From Tsukamurella sp. 8F (GTDB lineage Bacteria; Actinomycetota; Actinomycetes; Mycobacteriales; Mycobacteriaceae), in the NCBI RefSeq assembly GCF_029167375.1, contig NZ_JARFTP010000028.1, positions 1 to 52,206 of the forward strand: a stretch of DNA of 52,206 nucleotides. The letters are read 5' to 3'. Every line of letters begins with the position of its first letter. The first letter of the stretch is position 1. The notes below the pieces were generated by a model that did no database searches, was not told where the DNA came from, and saw only the letters and a list, made by a program, of their open reading frames with translations. The position numbers and the translations under genes are program-made. This document shows, one piece after another, positions 16,791-25,058 of the stretch.

Positions 16791-17118
16791 TGTGGACGAC
16801 CTCTTCTCGGATCCCTTCGCGCCCGATCTGTTCGACGCTGCGGCCGCGGGTGACGGCCCCACGCAGGAGGGGTTGTGGGTCAGCGTGGGGGACGGGTGGT
16901 TCGACGTGTCGATGGACGGCGCGGTCGATACCGACGGGGACGGTCGCGACGACACGGCGACGGTGCACGCCGCGGACCGTCTCGCGGTGTTCGCAGACCT
17001 GGACGCGGACGGGGTCGCCGACGTGTATCACAGCGTCGCGGCGGACGGCACGTTCCAGACGTGGACCTACTCGGCGGAACGTGGGTGGGCTCTGCTCGAT
17101 CGAGGCGACCTGGAGTGA
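16777..17118 (+). CDS. Small Asp/Gly-rich protein (DUF6802-like)
   Basis: A 113-residue soluble protein with no signal peptide. Its core carries two Asp-rich segments, DTDGDGRDDT and DLDADGVADV, similar to the calcium-binding D-x-D-x-D-G loops of thrombospondin type-3 or EF-hand-like repeats, separated by short beta-type stretches (FDVSMDGAV, QTWTYSAERGW). I think this is the DUF6802-type family, but I cannot check that. The ATG at 16777 overlaps the end of the preceding gene by 14 nt, which supports translation in one operon. It ends 181 bp before pckG. The role is unknown; the metal-binding suggestion is from the motif only. Confidence 0.65.
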   Translation: MRPIDVDDLFSDPFAPDLFDAAAAGDGPTQEGLWVSVGDGWFDVSMDGAVDTDGDGRDDTATVHAADRLAVFADLDADGVADVYHSVAADGTFQTWTYSAERGWALLDRGDLE

Positions 17119-17212
17119 GGACTGGGTGACGTGGGATTTCCCACCCTAGGTGCCCCCACGTGCGGCGATGTGCCAGACTGGGGGCCACCGAGATCGGCAT
17201 GAAGACACGTAT

Positions 17213-17279
17213 CCGGGCTCACCGTGGAGACCGGGCGGCGGGAGTTCGGCTCCCGCCGACGGCCACACGGTGAGCCGGG
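17213..17279 (+). promoter_or_regulatory. Two-tier stem-loop in the pckG leader
   Basis: The inner stem pairs 17236-17244 with 17250-17258 (9 bp, loop TTCGG). The outer stem pairs GGCTCACCGTG (17216-17226) with CACGGTGAGCC (17266-17276), a perfect 11 bp, and two further pairs extend it past one mismatch. The structure ends about 20 nt before the pckG ATG, leaving the ribosome site just outside. It may be an attenuator, a protein-binding RNA or an mRNA stabiliser. It matches no riboswitch class that I recognise. Confidence 0.6.
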
Positions 17280-17299
17280 ACCGGCAGGGAGACATTTCT

Positions 17300-19144
17300 A
17301 TGACCTCAGCGACCATTCCCGGGCTGGATGGGGACTCGATCCCCACGAAGCACGCGAAGCTCATCGAGTGGGTGCGGGAGGTGGCTGAGCTGACGCAGCC
17401 CGATCGAGTCGTCTGGGCCGACGGGTCCGACGCCGAGTGGGACCGGCTCTCCGAGGAGCTCGTCGAGGCCGGCACCTTCACGCGTCTCAACCCCAAGAAG
17501 AAGCCGAACTCGTTCCTCGCGCTGTCGGATCCGGCCGATGTCGCACGCGTCGAGTCCCGGACCTTCATCTGTTCGGAGACGAAGGAGGCGGCGGGCCCGA
17601 CCAACAACTGGATGCGCCCCGCCGAGATGCGCGCCACGATGACCGACCTCTACCGCGGATCGATGCGCGGGCGCACCCTCTACGTCGTCCCGTTCTGTAT
17701 GGGTCCGCTCGGCGCCGACGACCCGAAGCTGGGGGTCGAGCTCACCGACAGCGCCTACGTCGTGCTGTCCATGAAGATCATGACCCGCATGGGTTCCGCC
17801 GTGCTGGACAAGCTCGGCGAGGACGGCTTCTTCGTGAAGGGCCTGCACTCCGTGGGCGCCCCGCTCGAGCCCGGGCAAGAGGACGTCCCGTGGCCGTGCA
17901 GCGAGACGAAGTACATCACGCACTTTCCCGAAACGCGCGAGATCTGGTCGTACGGCAGCGGTTACGGCGGCAACGCCCTGCTCGGCAAGAAGTGCTACGC
18001 GCTCCGGATCGCGTCCGCGATGGCGCACGACGAGGGCTGGCTCGCCGAGCACATGCTGATCCTCAAGCTCATCAGCCCGGAGGACAAGGTCTACTACGTC
18101 GCCGCAGCGTTCCCGTCGGCGTGCGGTAAGACCAACCTCGCGATGATCCAGCCGACCCTGCCGGGCTGGCGTGCCGAGACCGTGGGCGACGACATCGCGT
18201 GGATGCGATTCGGTAAGGACGGCCGCCTGTACGCCGTCAACCCGGAGTTCGGGTTCTTCGGCGTCGCGCCGGGAACGTCGGACGATTCGAACCCGAACGC
18301 GATGAAGACCATCGAGGCGGGCAACGCGATCTTCACCAACGTCGCCAAGACCGACGACGGAGACGTCTGGTGGGAGGGCATGTCCGCCGCGCCGCAGCAC
18401 CTGACCGACTGGCGCGGCAACGACTGGGAGTCCTCCGCCGCCGAGGGGGAGGACGGCGTGATCACCGTTGCGGCGCACCCGAACTCGCGTTACACGGTCC
18501 CGATGTCGCAATGCCCGTCGATCGCACCCGAGTGGGACGATCCGCAGGGCGTGCCGATCTCCGCGATCCTCTTCGGCGGGCGCCGTAAGACGACCGTTCC
18601 GCTGGTCACCGAGGCTCGCGACTGGAAGCACGGCGTCTTCATGGGCGCCACCGTCGGCTCCGAGCAGACCGCGGCTGCCGAGGGCAAGGTGGGCACCGTC
18701 CGCCGCGACCCGATGGCGATGCTCCCGTTCCTCGGCTACAACGTGGGCGACTACTTCGAGCACTGGCTCGAGCTCGGTAAGCACTCGGACGAGTCGAAGC
18801 TGCCGAAGGTGTTCTATGTCAACTGGTTCCGGCGCGGTACCGATAAGCGCTTCCTGTGGCCCGGATTCGGCGAGAACAGCCGCGTGCTGAAGTGGATCGT
18901 CGACCGCGTCGAGGGCAAGGCCGGCGGTGTCGAGACCCCCGTCGGCATCGTCGCCACCCCGGAGGCGCTGGACCTCGACGGCCTGGACACCCCGGCGGAA
19001 GACGTCGCGGAGGCCCTCTCCGTGAACGCCGACGAGTGGCGCGACGAGCTCCCGTCGATCCAGGAGTGGTTCGATTTCGTGGGCGACAAGCTGCCCACCG
19101 GCCTGAAAGACGAGTTCGAGGCGCTGAAGCAGCGCCTGGGCTGA
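17300..19144 (+). CDS. pckG: Phosphoenolpyruvate carboxykinase (GTP)
   Basis: A 614-residue GTP-dependent PEPCK (EC 4.1.1.32), which interconverts oxaloacetate + GTP and phosphoenolpyruvate + CO2 + GDP. It is the gluconeogenic entry step needed during growth on fatty acids. The kinase-1a P-loop with the reactive cysteine reads [12 protein letters not shown] near residue 275, and the metal/PEP region [19 protein letters not shown] is near residue 85. Length is standard for the family. The ATG at 17300 follows GGGA; upstream in-frame starts would run through the structured leader. The place after the Rv0209/Rv0210-like region matches M. tuberculosis pckA (Rv0211). Expression is probably tied to carbon source; the long leader hairpin is the visible regulatory candidate. 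Confidence 0.97.
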   Translation: MTSATIPGLDGDSIPTKHAKLIEWVREVAELTQPDRVVWADGSDAEWDRLSEELVEAGTFTRLNPKKKPNSFLALSDPADVARVESRTFICSETKEAAGPTNNWMRPAEMRATMTDLYRGSMRGRTLYVVPFCMGPLGADDPKLGVELTDSAYVVLSMKIMTRMGSAVLDKLGEDGFFVKGLHSVGAPLEPGQEDVPWPCSETKYITHFPETREIWSYGSGYGGNALLGKKCYALRIASAMAHDEGWLAEHMLILKLISPEDKVYYVAAAFPSACGKTNLAMIQPTLPGWRAETVGDDIAWMRFGKDGRLYAVNPEFGFFGVAPGTSDDSNPNAMKTIEAGNAIFTNVAKTDDGDVWWEGMSAAPQHLTDWRGNDWESSAAEGEDGVITVAAHPNSRYTVPMSQCPSIAPEWDDPQGVPISAILFGGRRKTTVPLVTEARDWKHGVFMGATVGSEQTAAAEGKVGTVRRDPMAMLPFLGYNVGDYFEHWLELGKHSDESKLPKVFYVNWFRRGTDKRFLWPGFGENSRVLKWIVDRVEGKAGGVETPVGIVATPEALDLDGLDTPAEDVAEALSVNADEWRDELPSIQEWFDFVGDKLPTGLKDEFEALKQRLG

Positions 19145-19160
19145 CCTCCGGTCGACCGTG

Positions 19161-19186
19161 GCCCCGTCCCGAGGAAGGGGCGGGGC
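19161..19186 (+). terminator. pckG terminator hairpin
   Basis: GCCCCGTCCC (19161-19170) pairs with GGGGCGGGGC (19177-19186), one pair being a G-T wobble, around a short purine loop. It lies 17 bp after the pckG stop. Confidence 0.75.
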
Positions 19187-19252
19187 AACAGTCGTCTGTG
19201 TGGCGAGCGGTAACCGATGCGTGCGGTTCATCCCCGCGTCACCTCGTCCGGC

Positions 19253-19258
19253 TACATT
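19253..19258 (+). promoter_or_regulatory. -10 element of the phytase-like gene (leaderless)
   Basis: TACATT, then 7 nt, then the ATG at 19266. There is no ribosome site upstream of that ATG, consistent with transcription starting at it. Confidence 0.55.
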
Positions 19259-19265
19259 TCGCCGC

Positions 19266-20300
19266 ATGCGGATCCGGGTGGTGGTGGCGACGGTGACGGT
19301 GCTCGCATGGGTGGGTGTGGCACCCGTGGCGCAGGCGGCGCCGTTGAAGATGGAGTACGTGAAGACGACGCAGCTGGCTCCGGGCACGACGGTGTCGGGC
19401 CACCGGGTGGGTGGGCTCTCCGGCATCGATTATGACGCTCGGTCGGGCGAGCTGTGGGCCGAGACGGACGACAAGGGCGACTACGGGCCCGCCCGCGTCT
19501 ATCACTTCCCGGCTTCGGAGGTGCTGTCCGGCACTGGGATCCACCCGGTCGAGGTCCGGCTGCAGGGTCTGGCGCAGGGCACCTACGACATCGAGTCGCT
19601 GCGCCTGCTGCCCGACGGGAACCTGTTGGTCAGCTCGGAGGGTTTGGCGTCCTCGAAGTCGCAGCCCTTCGTCCGCGAGTACACGAGGGCGGGCGCGCCG
19701 GTGCGCGACGTGCCGGTACCGCCCGAGTTCGCTCCCGACTTCGCGCACCACGGCATCCGCAGCAACCTCGGGTTCGAGGGCGCGTCGGTGAGCGGCGGTA
19801 CCACCAGCCTGCTGGCGGAGAGCGCTCTCGCCCAGGACGGCCCGATCGCCGCGCCCGGCGTCCCGTCTCGCGCACGGCTCGTGCAGATCCACCCGCGCGG
19901 GGGCCTCGACGAATACGTCTACCGATCGGACCCCGTGCCCGCCGGCGCGTCCGGTGACAGCGGGAATTCGGAGTTGCTGGCGCTGAACAGCACCGACTAC
20001 CTGGTACTCGAGCGCGGCTTCGATCCGAAGACCAAGCGCAACCATGTCCGCGTCTACTGGACCACGACGCGTGGGGCCCAGCGGGTGGCGGCGGGCACCG
20101 AGAAGCTCAGCGGTACCGAGCGTGCGATGGACAAGCAGTTGGTCTTCGACTTCGCGAAACTGCCGGATAATCCCGACAATGTCGAGGGCATGGCCTTCGG
20201 CCCGCGTCTGCCCGATGGCCGCCGTTCCCTGATCCTCGTGTCCGACGACAATTTCTCCGCCTCTCAGAAGACCCTCTTCCACGTGCTGGCCATCGGCTGA
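19266..20300 (+). CDS. Secreted esterase-like/phytase-like beta-propeller protein
   Basis: A 344-residue exported protein. The signal peptide MRIRVVVATVTVLAWVGV ends at AQA-A (about residue 24). The mature protein carries the phytase-like esterase signature (Pfam Phytase-like, PF13449): GLSGIDYDARSGELWAETDD near the start, DIESLRLLPDGNLLVSSEG in the middle, and NVEGMAFGPRLPDGRRSLIL near the end. Such proteins fold as beta-propellers and may bind calcium; some are reported as phosphodiesterases, but the substrate here is unknown. The ATG at 19266 is chosen from the signal peptide and the leaderless -10 just before it. It is a stand-alone gene after the pckG terminator. Confidence 0.85.
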   Translation: MRIRVVVATVTVLAWVGVAPVAQAAPLKMEYVKTTQLAPGTTVSGHRVGGLSGIDYDARSGELWAETDDKGDYGPARVYHFPASEVLSGTGIHPVEVRLQGLAQGTYDIESLRLLPDGNLLVSSEGLASSKSQPFVREYTRAGAPVRDVPVPPEFAPDFAHHGIRSNLGFEGASVSGGTTSLLAESALAQDGPIAAPGVPSRARLVQIHPRGGLDEYVYRSDPVPAGASGDSGNSELLALNSTDYLVLERGFDPKTKRNHVRVYWTTTRGAQRVAAGTEKLSGTERAMDKQLVFDFAKLPDNPDNVEGMAFGPRLPDGRRSLILVSDDNFSASQKTLFHVLAIG

Positions 20301-20442
20301 CGGATGCCCTCGGGTCGCCGTTCTGTTGCCCGAATGTGACCCTCATCGGGAATCCCGCTCCCTGCTTTGTTGTTCTAATGGCTGCATGTGGGTCGATCTG
20401 GGGTGCGCCTCGGGTCGGCTTCGCGAGTAGAGGGGACGACAT

Positions 20443-21453
20443 ATGAGCGACGAGAACAGGGAGCGGGTCCGGGAACTGGTCGCGGGGACCGAACAGGATC
20501 CTCTGGCGCCGTTCGCGCTGCGTCCGGAGCGTGAATACGCACTGTCGCCCGATCACGCTGCCGCGATCGGATTCGTACGACGCCTGGGTGTCGTGGTCGT
20601 GGGCGGTGACCCGGTCGGCGACACCGATTCGTGGCCGGCGGCGATCGACGAACTCGAACGTCTCGCTGGCCGTCATCCCGTCGCGGTGCTCGGCGCCGGC
20701 GAGCGCGCCGTACCGTTATGGCAGCGCCGCGGCCTGAAGGGCATTCCGATCGGCCGGGACGTGGTGATCGCGACGGGCGGCTTCGACCTCGTCGGCCGCA
20801 AGTACCGCAACGTCCGCCAGGGGATCCAGCGCTCCCGCAACGCCGGGGTCACCGTCGATGTGTATCGCGAGGGCGAGTTGCCCGACGACGTCGTCGGCGC
20901 TCTCCGAGCGATGGAGCGACGGCTCGGGCGCGACCCGTCCCGCGGCTTCTCGATGATTCTGGGACGGATGTTCGACGGTTCCGCGCCCAACGCCGTAGTG
21001 GCCGTCGCCGGCGACGCGGGAGGACGCGTCATCGCCGCCCATCGCTACCTGCCCGCCGGCCCGGACCTTTCGCTGGACCTGCCGCTGCGCGAACCGGGAG
21101 CCGGCAACGGTGTCGATGAGCGTCTGGTCGCCGAGGTGGTCGAGTGGGGGCGGCAGAACGGCGTCAAGCGTGTCTCGCTAGCCTTCGCCCCGTTCCCCGA
21201 TCTGTTCGCGGTCAAGGACGGCTCGCTGCCCGTGCGGGCGGCGCAGCGAGCGGTACACGTCTTCGACCCCGTGATCCATGTGGAGCGGCTCTATCGATAC
21301 CTGCGCAAGTTCCACGCCTTCGGGCAGCAGCGCTACGTCATGCTGAAGCCTGCCCAGATCCTCTGGGCCGCTACCGCATTCATCCTGCTGGAGCTGGGCA
21401 GCTACAGTCGCCGCAGCCGCGCGATCGCGCGCACCCGGGGGATTCGCGCGTAA
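20443..21453 (+). CDS. DUF2156 (LPG-synthase C-terminal-like) protein
   Basis: A 336-residue protein matching the DUF2156/LPG_synthase_C fold, the catalytic half of MprF/LysX-type aminoacyl-phosphatidylglycerol synthases. Seen are a GNAT-like core with GRKYRNVRQGIQRSRNAG (the family K/R-N-x-x-x motif), FSMILGRM, and the C-terminal WGRQNGVKRVSLAFAPF and LYRYLRKFHAFGQQRYV segments, followed by one hydrophobic helix. No multi-helix flippase domain is fused. The separate UPF0104 protein at the start of the window has that half, but a link is only speculation. The ATG at 20443 has GAGGGGAC 5 nt before it. Substrate and acceptor are unknown; it may aminoacylate or acylate a membrane lipid. Confidence 0.82.
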   Translation: MSDENRERVRELVAGTEQDPLAPFALRPEREYALSPDHAAAIGFVRRLGVVVVGGDPVGDTDSWPAAIDELERLAGRHPVAVLGAGERAVPLWQRRGLKGIPIGRDVVIATGGFDLVGRKYRNVRQGIQRSRNAGVTVDVYREGELPDDVVGALRAMERRLGRDPSRGFSMILGRMFDGSAPNAVVAVAGDAGGRVIAAHRYLPAGPDLSLDLPLREPGAGNGVDERLVAEVVEWGRQNGVKRVSLAFAPFPDLFAVKDGSLPVRAAQRAVHVFDPVIHVERLYRYLRKFHAFGQQRYVMLKPAQILWAATAFILLELGSYSRRSRAIARTRGIRA

Positions 21454-21510
21454 TGTGCGGTGCCGGGCGTTTGCCCGGCGCGCGTGTGGCGGGTCCCCGC
21501 GGATGCGGCG

Positions 21511-21516
21511 TACTTT
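21511..21516 (+). promoter_or_regulatory. -10 element of the Gln-rich small gene (leaderless)
   Basis: TACTTT, then 7 nt, then the ATG at 21524. No ribosome site is present near that ATG. Confidence 0.5.
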
Positions 21517-21523
21517 CGCACAC

Positions 21524-21943
21524 ATGGATCCCCAGACCGTGGACACCGCATATGCCTCGCTGCAGCAGCAGTCGCAGAACACCGCCGCGCTGATCTCCAG
21601 GCTCGGCGACAAGCTGGGGCAGGCCGCCGCAGCGGGCGACGTCGACGCCCGCGAATGGCAACTCGACCTCCGCGAGCTGGCGCTGGCTGTGCAGTCGGAG
21701 GAGATGGCGGCGCAGTCCCTCCTGAACTCCATCCACTCGCTGGTGGACAACCACGTGCAGCAGACGTACCAGCAGCCTGCTCAGCCCGCCTATCAGCAGC
21801 CCGCGCAGTACCAACAGCCGATGCAGTATGCGCAGCCGCAGGGTGGGATGCTGCATCGCTTCCTCGGCGGTGGCTTCGGAAGTGCCATCGCGTCCGGAGC
21901 GGGCTTCGCGATCGGTGACGATCTCATCCGAGACATCTTCTGA
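21524..21943 (+). CDS. Small Gln/Tyr/Pro-rich hypothetical protein
   Basis: A 139-residue protein with no named family that I recognise. Residues 1-75 are predicted helical and look like a coiled-coil or bundle (QQQSQNTAALISRLGDKLGQ, LRELALAVQSEEMAAQSLL). Residues 80-110 form a low-complexity segment with repeated YQQPAQ units. The C-terminal ~30 residues are a Gly/Ala-rich hydrophobic patch (GGGFGSAIASGAGFAIGDDL) that could insert in or lie on a membrane. It has no signal peptide. The start is supported by the -10 hexamer 7 nt upstream. It is convergent with the EccA-type gene, a GC palindrome between them. Function unknown. Confidence 0.7.
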   Translation: MDPQTVDTAYASLQQQSQNTAALISRLGDKLGQAAAAGDVDAREWQLDLRELALAVQSEEMAAQSLLNSIHSLVDNHVQQTYQQPAQPAYQQPAQYQQPMQYAQPQGGMLHRFLGGGFGSAIASGAGFAIGDDLIRDIF

Positions 21944-21957
21944 CCGACATCCTCTGG

Positions 21958-21979
21958 CCGTCGGCGGCGCCGCCGGCGG
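21958..21979. terminator. GC palindrome between convergent genes
   Basis: CGGCGGC (21962-21968) abuts its inverse GCCGCCG (21969-21975), and outer CCG/CGG arms extend the pairing to 21958-21979. It lies 15 bp after the Gln-rich gene and 23 bp from the EccA stop, so it is a plausible bidirectional terminator. Confidence 0.5.
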
Positions 21980-22001
21980 AACGTTCTCGAGCGTATGGCG
22001 C

Positions 22002-23681
22002 TCACACCCGGGCGAGTTGCTCCAATGCGCGAGCGATGTCGGCGGCTTCGATGCGCATCAGTGCAGCCTCGTCGACGGCGTCCAGATCCCGGGCGGCCAA
22101 GCGCATCTCGCGCTCCTCCTCCGCGGATTCCACGAGGTTGCGGATGAAACGGCCGTTGCCGAGGCCGTCGATCCGGTCGCCGAGACGAGCACACGCGTCC
22201 TCCACCAGGATCGCAGCTTGGCCCGAGAGCATCGAATCACGGGAACGTGCAATAGATTCCGCGATCTCCGCGAGCTCGGCGGCGGAGTACGACGGGAAAC
22301 GGATACGGCGCGCGAAGCGCGATCTCAGGCCCTCGTTGGCCGCGAACAGGCGCTCGATCTCGCCGTCGTAGCCGGCGATGATGACGACCAGACGATCGCG
22401 CTCGTTCTCCATCCGGGCGAGCAGCGTGTCGACAGCCTCCCGGCCGAATGCGTCCCCACCCGAGAGTCCCTCCTGCACAAGAGTGTATGCCTCGTCGATG
22501 AAGAGAACACCGTCCAGGGCCGAGTCGATGAGCGCCCCGGTCTTGATCGCGGTCTCGCCGAGGTGCCGTCCGACGAAGTCCTTGCGCGAGGCCTCGACGA
22601 CGGTGTCGGTGGCCAATAGGCCCACTGCGCAGTATATGCGTGCCACGATGCGCGCGACCGTCGTCTTGCCGGTGCCGGGCGGTCCGGTGAAGGCGAGGTG
22701 CAACGAACGCGGGGCACTGGCGAGGCCACGCCCGGTGCGAACCTGTGCGAGGCGCACGGCCGATTCGAGTCGCGCCACTTGGGCTTTCACCTCTGTGAGT
22801 CCGGTCTGGCGAGCCAGTTCGGCGTGTGCGGATGCCAGAAGGTCGTCGCCGGGTTCCTCGGCCGAGGGGACCGACGACGGATCCCACGGATCCGCCCGGG
22901 TAGCGACCTCGTCCGCCGGTGCGATCCGCAACCGATACGAGGTGTCGTCGAGTGCGGCCGCTGCAGCGTCGAATCCGTCGGCGCGGCAGCGTTCCAACAG
23001 GTCTCGGGCACCGGACTCGTCACCTTGTTCACGTAGTACGAGGGCCCGGCAGAAGCGTGCGGAGGCCGCCGCGCTGGGGAGTGGACCGCTCTCCGCGGCA
23101 GTCAGCAGACGCGTCGCCTGCGGAAACCGTCCCAGCTGCGCGGCGGCCGAGCCTGCCAGCGCGGCGGCGGCCGCTCGTAGGTACACGTCGTCCCACGCGG
23201 TCGCGCCGTCGAGCTGGTTCAGAACGTCCGCCCACCGCCGGGCGCCGGTGTACATGACGGCACGGACATACTGTGCGACAGGCGAATACGGGACATCGGC
23301 AAGCACCGTGTCGGCGTCGGCGGGTGCGCCGTCGGCGGCCAGGCGAGCGGCGTATGCGACGTGTGCCGTGGCCGCATCCCGTATCGGGTAGTCGACGTGC
23401 ATGCCCGTCGGGAAGGAGGCCGTGAGCGGTGGCGTGAGCCCGACACGGCGTTGCAGACGCCCCACGCTGTCTGCTGAGAGGTGCAGCGCGCCCAGCACTT
23501 CCGCCGTGAGTTCACCCGCGGCCGCGCGCCCGAGCCACGCGTCACCGCATCCGGCGTCGAGTGCGCAGGCGGCGGCGAAGGCTCTGCGCGCCGCCGCCTC
23601 GTCGGGAACCCCCGCATCGAACCCGGCAACCGGGAAGCCCAGCGCCGCAACGCCGGCACAGAACGCGCGTTCCACCGTCAT
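22002..23681 (-). CDS. EccA-type AAA+ ATPase (CbxX/CfxQ family), solitary
   Basis: A 559-residue cytoplasmic ATPase with the EccA layout of type VII secretion. The N-terminal ~270 residues are a helical, Ala-rich TPR-like domain. An acidic linker follows, then a CbxX/CfxQ AAA+ domain with Walker A GPPGTGKTT (near 330), Walker B VLFIDEAY (near 394), sensor 1 (VVIIAGYDGE), an arginine finger region (RSRFARRIRF) and a C-terminal helical lid. In ESX systems, EccA recognises secreted substrates in the cytosol. No EccB-E, MycP, EsxA/B, PE or PPE gene is in this window, so this copy is an orphan or serves a distant locus. The length and domain order fit EccA well; the exact ESX paralogue cannot be assigned. 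Confidence 0.88.
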   Translation of the reverse strand: MTVERAFCAGVAALGFPVAGFDAGVPDEAAARRAFAAACALDAGCGDAWLGRAAAGELTAEVLGALHLSADSVGRLQRRVGLTPPLTASFPTGMHVDYPIRDAATAHVAYAARLAADGAPADADTVLADVPYSPVAQYVRAVMYTGARRWADVLNQLDGATAWDDVYLRAAAAALAGSAAAQLGRFPQATRLLTAAESGPLPSAAASARFCRALVLREQGDESGARDLLERCRADGFDAAAAALDDTSYRLRIAPADEVATRADPWDPSSVPSAEEPGDDLLASAHAELARQTGLTEVKAQVARLESAVRLAQVRTGRGLASAPRSLHLAFTGPPGTGKTTVARIVARIYCAVGLLATDTVVEASRKDFVGRHLGETAIKTGALIDSALDGVLFIDEAYTLVQEGLSGGDAFGREAVDTLLARMENERDRLVVIIAGYDGEIERLFAANEGLRSRFARRIRFPSYSAAELAEIAESIARSRDSMLSGQAAILVEDACARLGDRIDGLGNGRFIRNLVESAEEEREMRLAARDLDAVDEAALMRIEAADIARALEQLARV

Positions 23682-23727
23682 GGATCCCCCAACCCCGCGG
23701 CCGCTCCCCCGAGCGACCGAGGCCAGG

Positions 23728-24195
23728 CTACCGCGCGAGGCGCGAGATCCGGTCCAATTCGGTCAGATCCGGCCCGAACTGATCGGAATGCCACAGACGC
23801 AGGCGCCACCGCTCGGAACCGTCGACGGTGATCGAACACCCCTCGAGTTCGTAGTATCCGCGCGCGACGGGGAACTCGAAGGCGACCTCCCCGCCGGAGA
23901 AGAACTCGAGCTCGCCCGATGTGTCGAGGCAGACCTGCGTGCGCAGCGTCCGGTCCCAGTCGCCGGCGGGCCGGGGTACGGCGTCCCAGTGCTCGACGGT
24001 CACCGGCATCGAGCGGACCGAACGAGACGGTGACGCGAAGCCCGCCGTTGCCTGATTGGTGGCCGCCCCGTGCACGGTCACGGCGGCGACCAGGTCCTCG
24101 GGGACCCGGGTACCGAAGCAGCTTGCGAAGAACATGCCGTCCTCCAGGTCCAGCGTCGCGTCCAGGGACGTGAGGACGTGCGGCTCGAGTTCCAT
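23728..24195 (-). CDS. Hypothetical protein, beta-rich
   Basis: A 155-residue soluble protein that I do not recognise. It looks mainly beta-stranded, with a conserved-looking centre (TVHGAATNQATAGF) and a C-terminal segment rich in aromatic and charged residues (RLRLWHSDQFGPDLTEL). There are two Cys near residues 26 and 88 and no signal peptide or membrane helix. GGGAAG lies 8 nt before the ATG. It is downstream of nothing on the minus strand and 46 bp upstream of the EccA-type gene in the same direction, so the two may be co-transcribed. An immunity- or competence-type small protein is possible but there is no direct support. Confidence 0.6.
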   Translation of the reverse strand: MELEPHVLTSLDATLDLEDGMFFASCFGTRVPEDLVAAVTVHGAATNQATAGFASPSRSVRSMPVTVEHWDAVPRPAGDWDRTLRTQVCLDTSGELEFFSGGEVAFEFPVARGYYELEGCSITVDGSERWRLRLWHSDQFGPDLTELDRISRLAR

Positions 24196-24271
24196 TCCTT
24201 GATCTTCCCGGACCGCTTACGTCCGCGCGAACTCCGGGGTTGTCCCTGATCCGGCCGTCCGTGATCCATGG

Positions 24272-24277
24272 CACCCT
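24272..24277 (+). promoter_or_regulatory. -10-like element of the ABC exporter operon
   Basis: CACCCT, then 7 nt, then the ATG at 24285. It is a weaker match to TANNNT but has the same spacing as the other leaderless starts in the window. Confidence 0.35.
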
Positions 24278-24284
24278 GGAATAC

Positions 24285-25058
24285 ATGGCGATCGCGGCGA
24301 GCGCGCTGGATGTGCGCAAGGTGTACGGGTCGGGGGAGAACGAAGTGCACGCCCTCGCGGGGGTCACGGTCGACTTCTCGGCGGGGGAGTTCACGGCGAT
24401 CATGGGTCCTTCGGGATCCGGCAAGTCGACGCTGATGCACTGCCTGGCGGGGCTGGATACCGCCACGTCGGGGTCGGTGCGCATCGGCGACACCGAGCTG
24501 ACGTCGCTGTCCGACAAGCACATGACGGCGCTGCGCCGGGACCGTATAGGCTTCGTGTTCCAGGCGTTCAATCTGGTCCCGACGCTCACGGCGCAGGAGA
24601 ACATCACCCTCCCCCTCGACGTGGCGGGCCGCCGCCCGGATCCGGAGTGGTTCGACGCCGTGGTCGACCGTCTGGGCCTGCGCGAGCGCCTCCAGCACCG
24701 CCCGACCGAGCTGTCCGGCGGCCAGGTGCAGCGCGTCGCCTGCGCTCGTGCCCTGGTCGGACGGCCCGAGATCGTGTTCGGCGACGAGCCGACGGGCAAC
24801 CTCGACTCCCGTTCCAGCGCCGAGGTGCTGAACATCCTGCGTGCCGCCGTCGATGAGTTCCGCCAGACCGTCGTGATCGTTACGCACGATCCGCGCGCCG
24901 CCTCGTACGCCGACCGCGTCGTCTTCCTGGCCGACGGACTGATCGTCACCGAGATGCGGCAGCCCACCGCCGAGCGCGTGCTGGAGACGATGGTGCACCT
25001 CGACGACCCCGCTTCGCGAGGCGCGGCCCCGTCCGGCACGACGCCGCGGGGCGCCTGA
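24285..25058 (+). CDS. MacB/LolD-type ABC transporter ATP-binding protein
   Basis: A 257-residue ATPase subunit with all motifs intact: Walker A GPSGSGKST, Q-loop VFQAFNLVPTLTAQEN, signature ELSGGQVQRVACARAL, Walker B EIVFGDEPTGNLDS and the H-loop VTHDPRAASYADRV. The GNLDS and LVPTLTAQEN patterns place it in the MacB/LolD/FtsE group, which powers FtsX-type permeases by a mechanical stroke rather than classic import. Its stop overlaps the permease start (TGATG), so the two are translated together. The ATG at 24285 is supported by the domain start and a -10-like box; the upstream in-frame ORF has no ribosome site. The transported substrate is unknown, possibly a lipoprotein, lipid or peptide. 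Confidence 0.92.
   Translation: MAIAASALDVRKVYGSGENEVHALAGVTVDFSAGEFTAIMGPSGSGKSTLMHCLAGLDTATSGSVRIGDTELTSLSDKHMTALRRDRIGFVFQAFNLVPTLTAQENITLPLDVAGRRPDPEWFDAVVDRLGLRERLQHRPTELSGGQVQRVACARALVGRPEIVFGDEPTGNLDSRSSAEVLNILRAAVDEFRQTVVIVTHDPRAASYADRVVFLADGLIVTEMRQPTAERVLETMVHLDDPASRGAAPSGTTPRGA

Noticed and set aside
14437-17031. 864-codon minus-strand frame over p55 and the pseudo-GTPase pair
   Set aside because: Arg/Pro/Ala composition, no family signal; opposes coupled genes with good start/stop overlaps.
17131-17144. GTGGG-ATTT-CCCAC inverted repeat upstream of pckG as a regulator site
   Set aside because: Only 5-bp arms in GC-rich DNA; chance is likely, and the larger leader hairpin explains the region better.
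17306-19426. 706-codon minus-strand frame over pckG
   Set aside because: Antisense to PEPCK with all motifs intact; no independent support.
20301-20442. Possible small gene or RNA before the DUF2156 gene
   Set aside because: No reading frame with a ribosome site and no stable hairpin; only a TCTAAT-like promoter candidate is visible.
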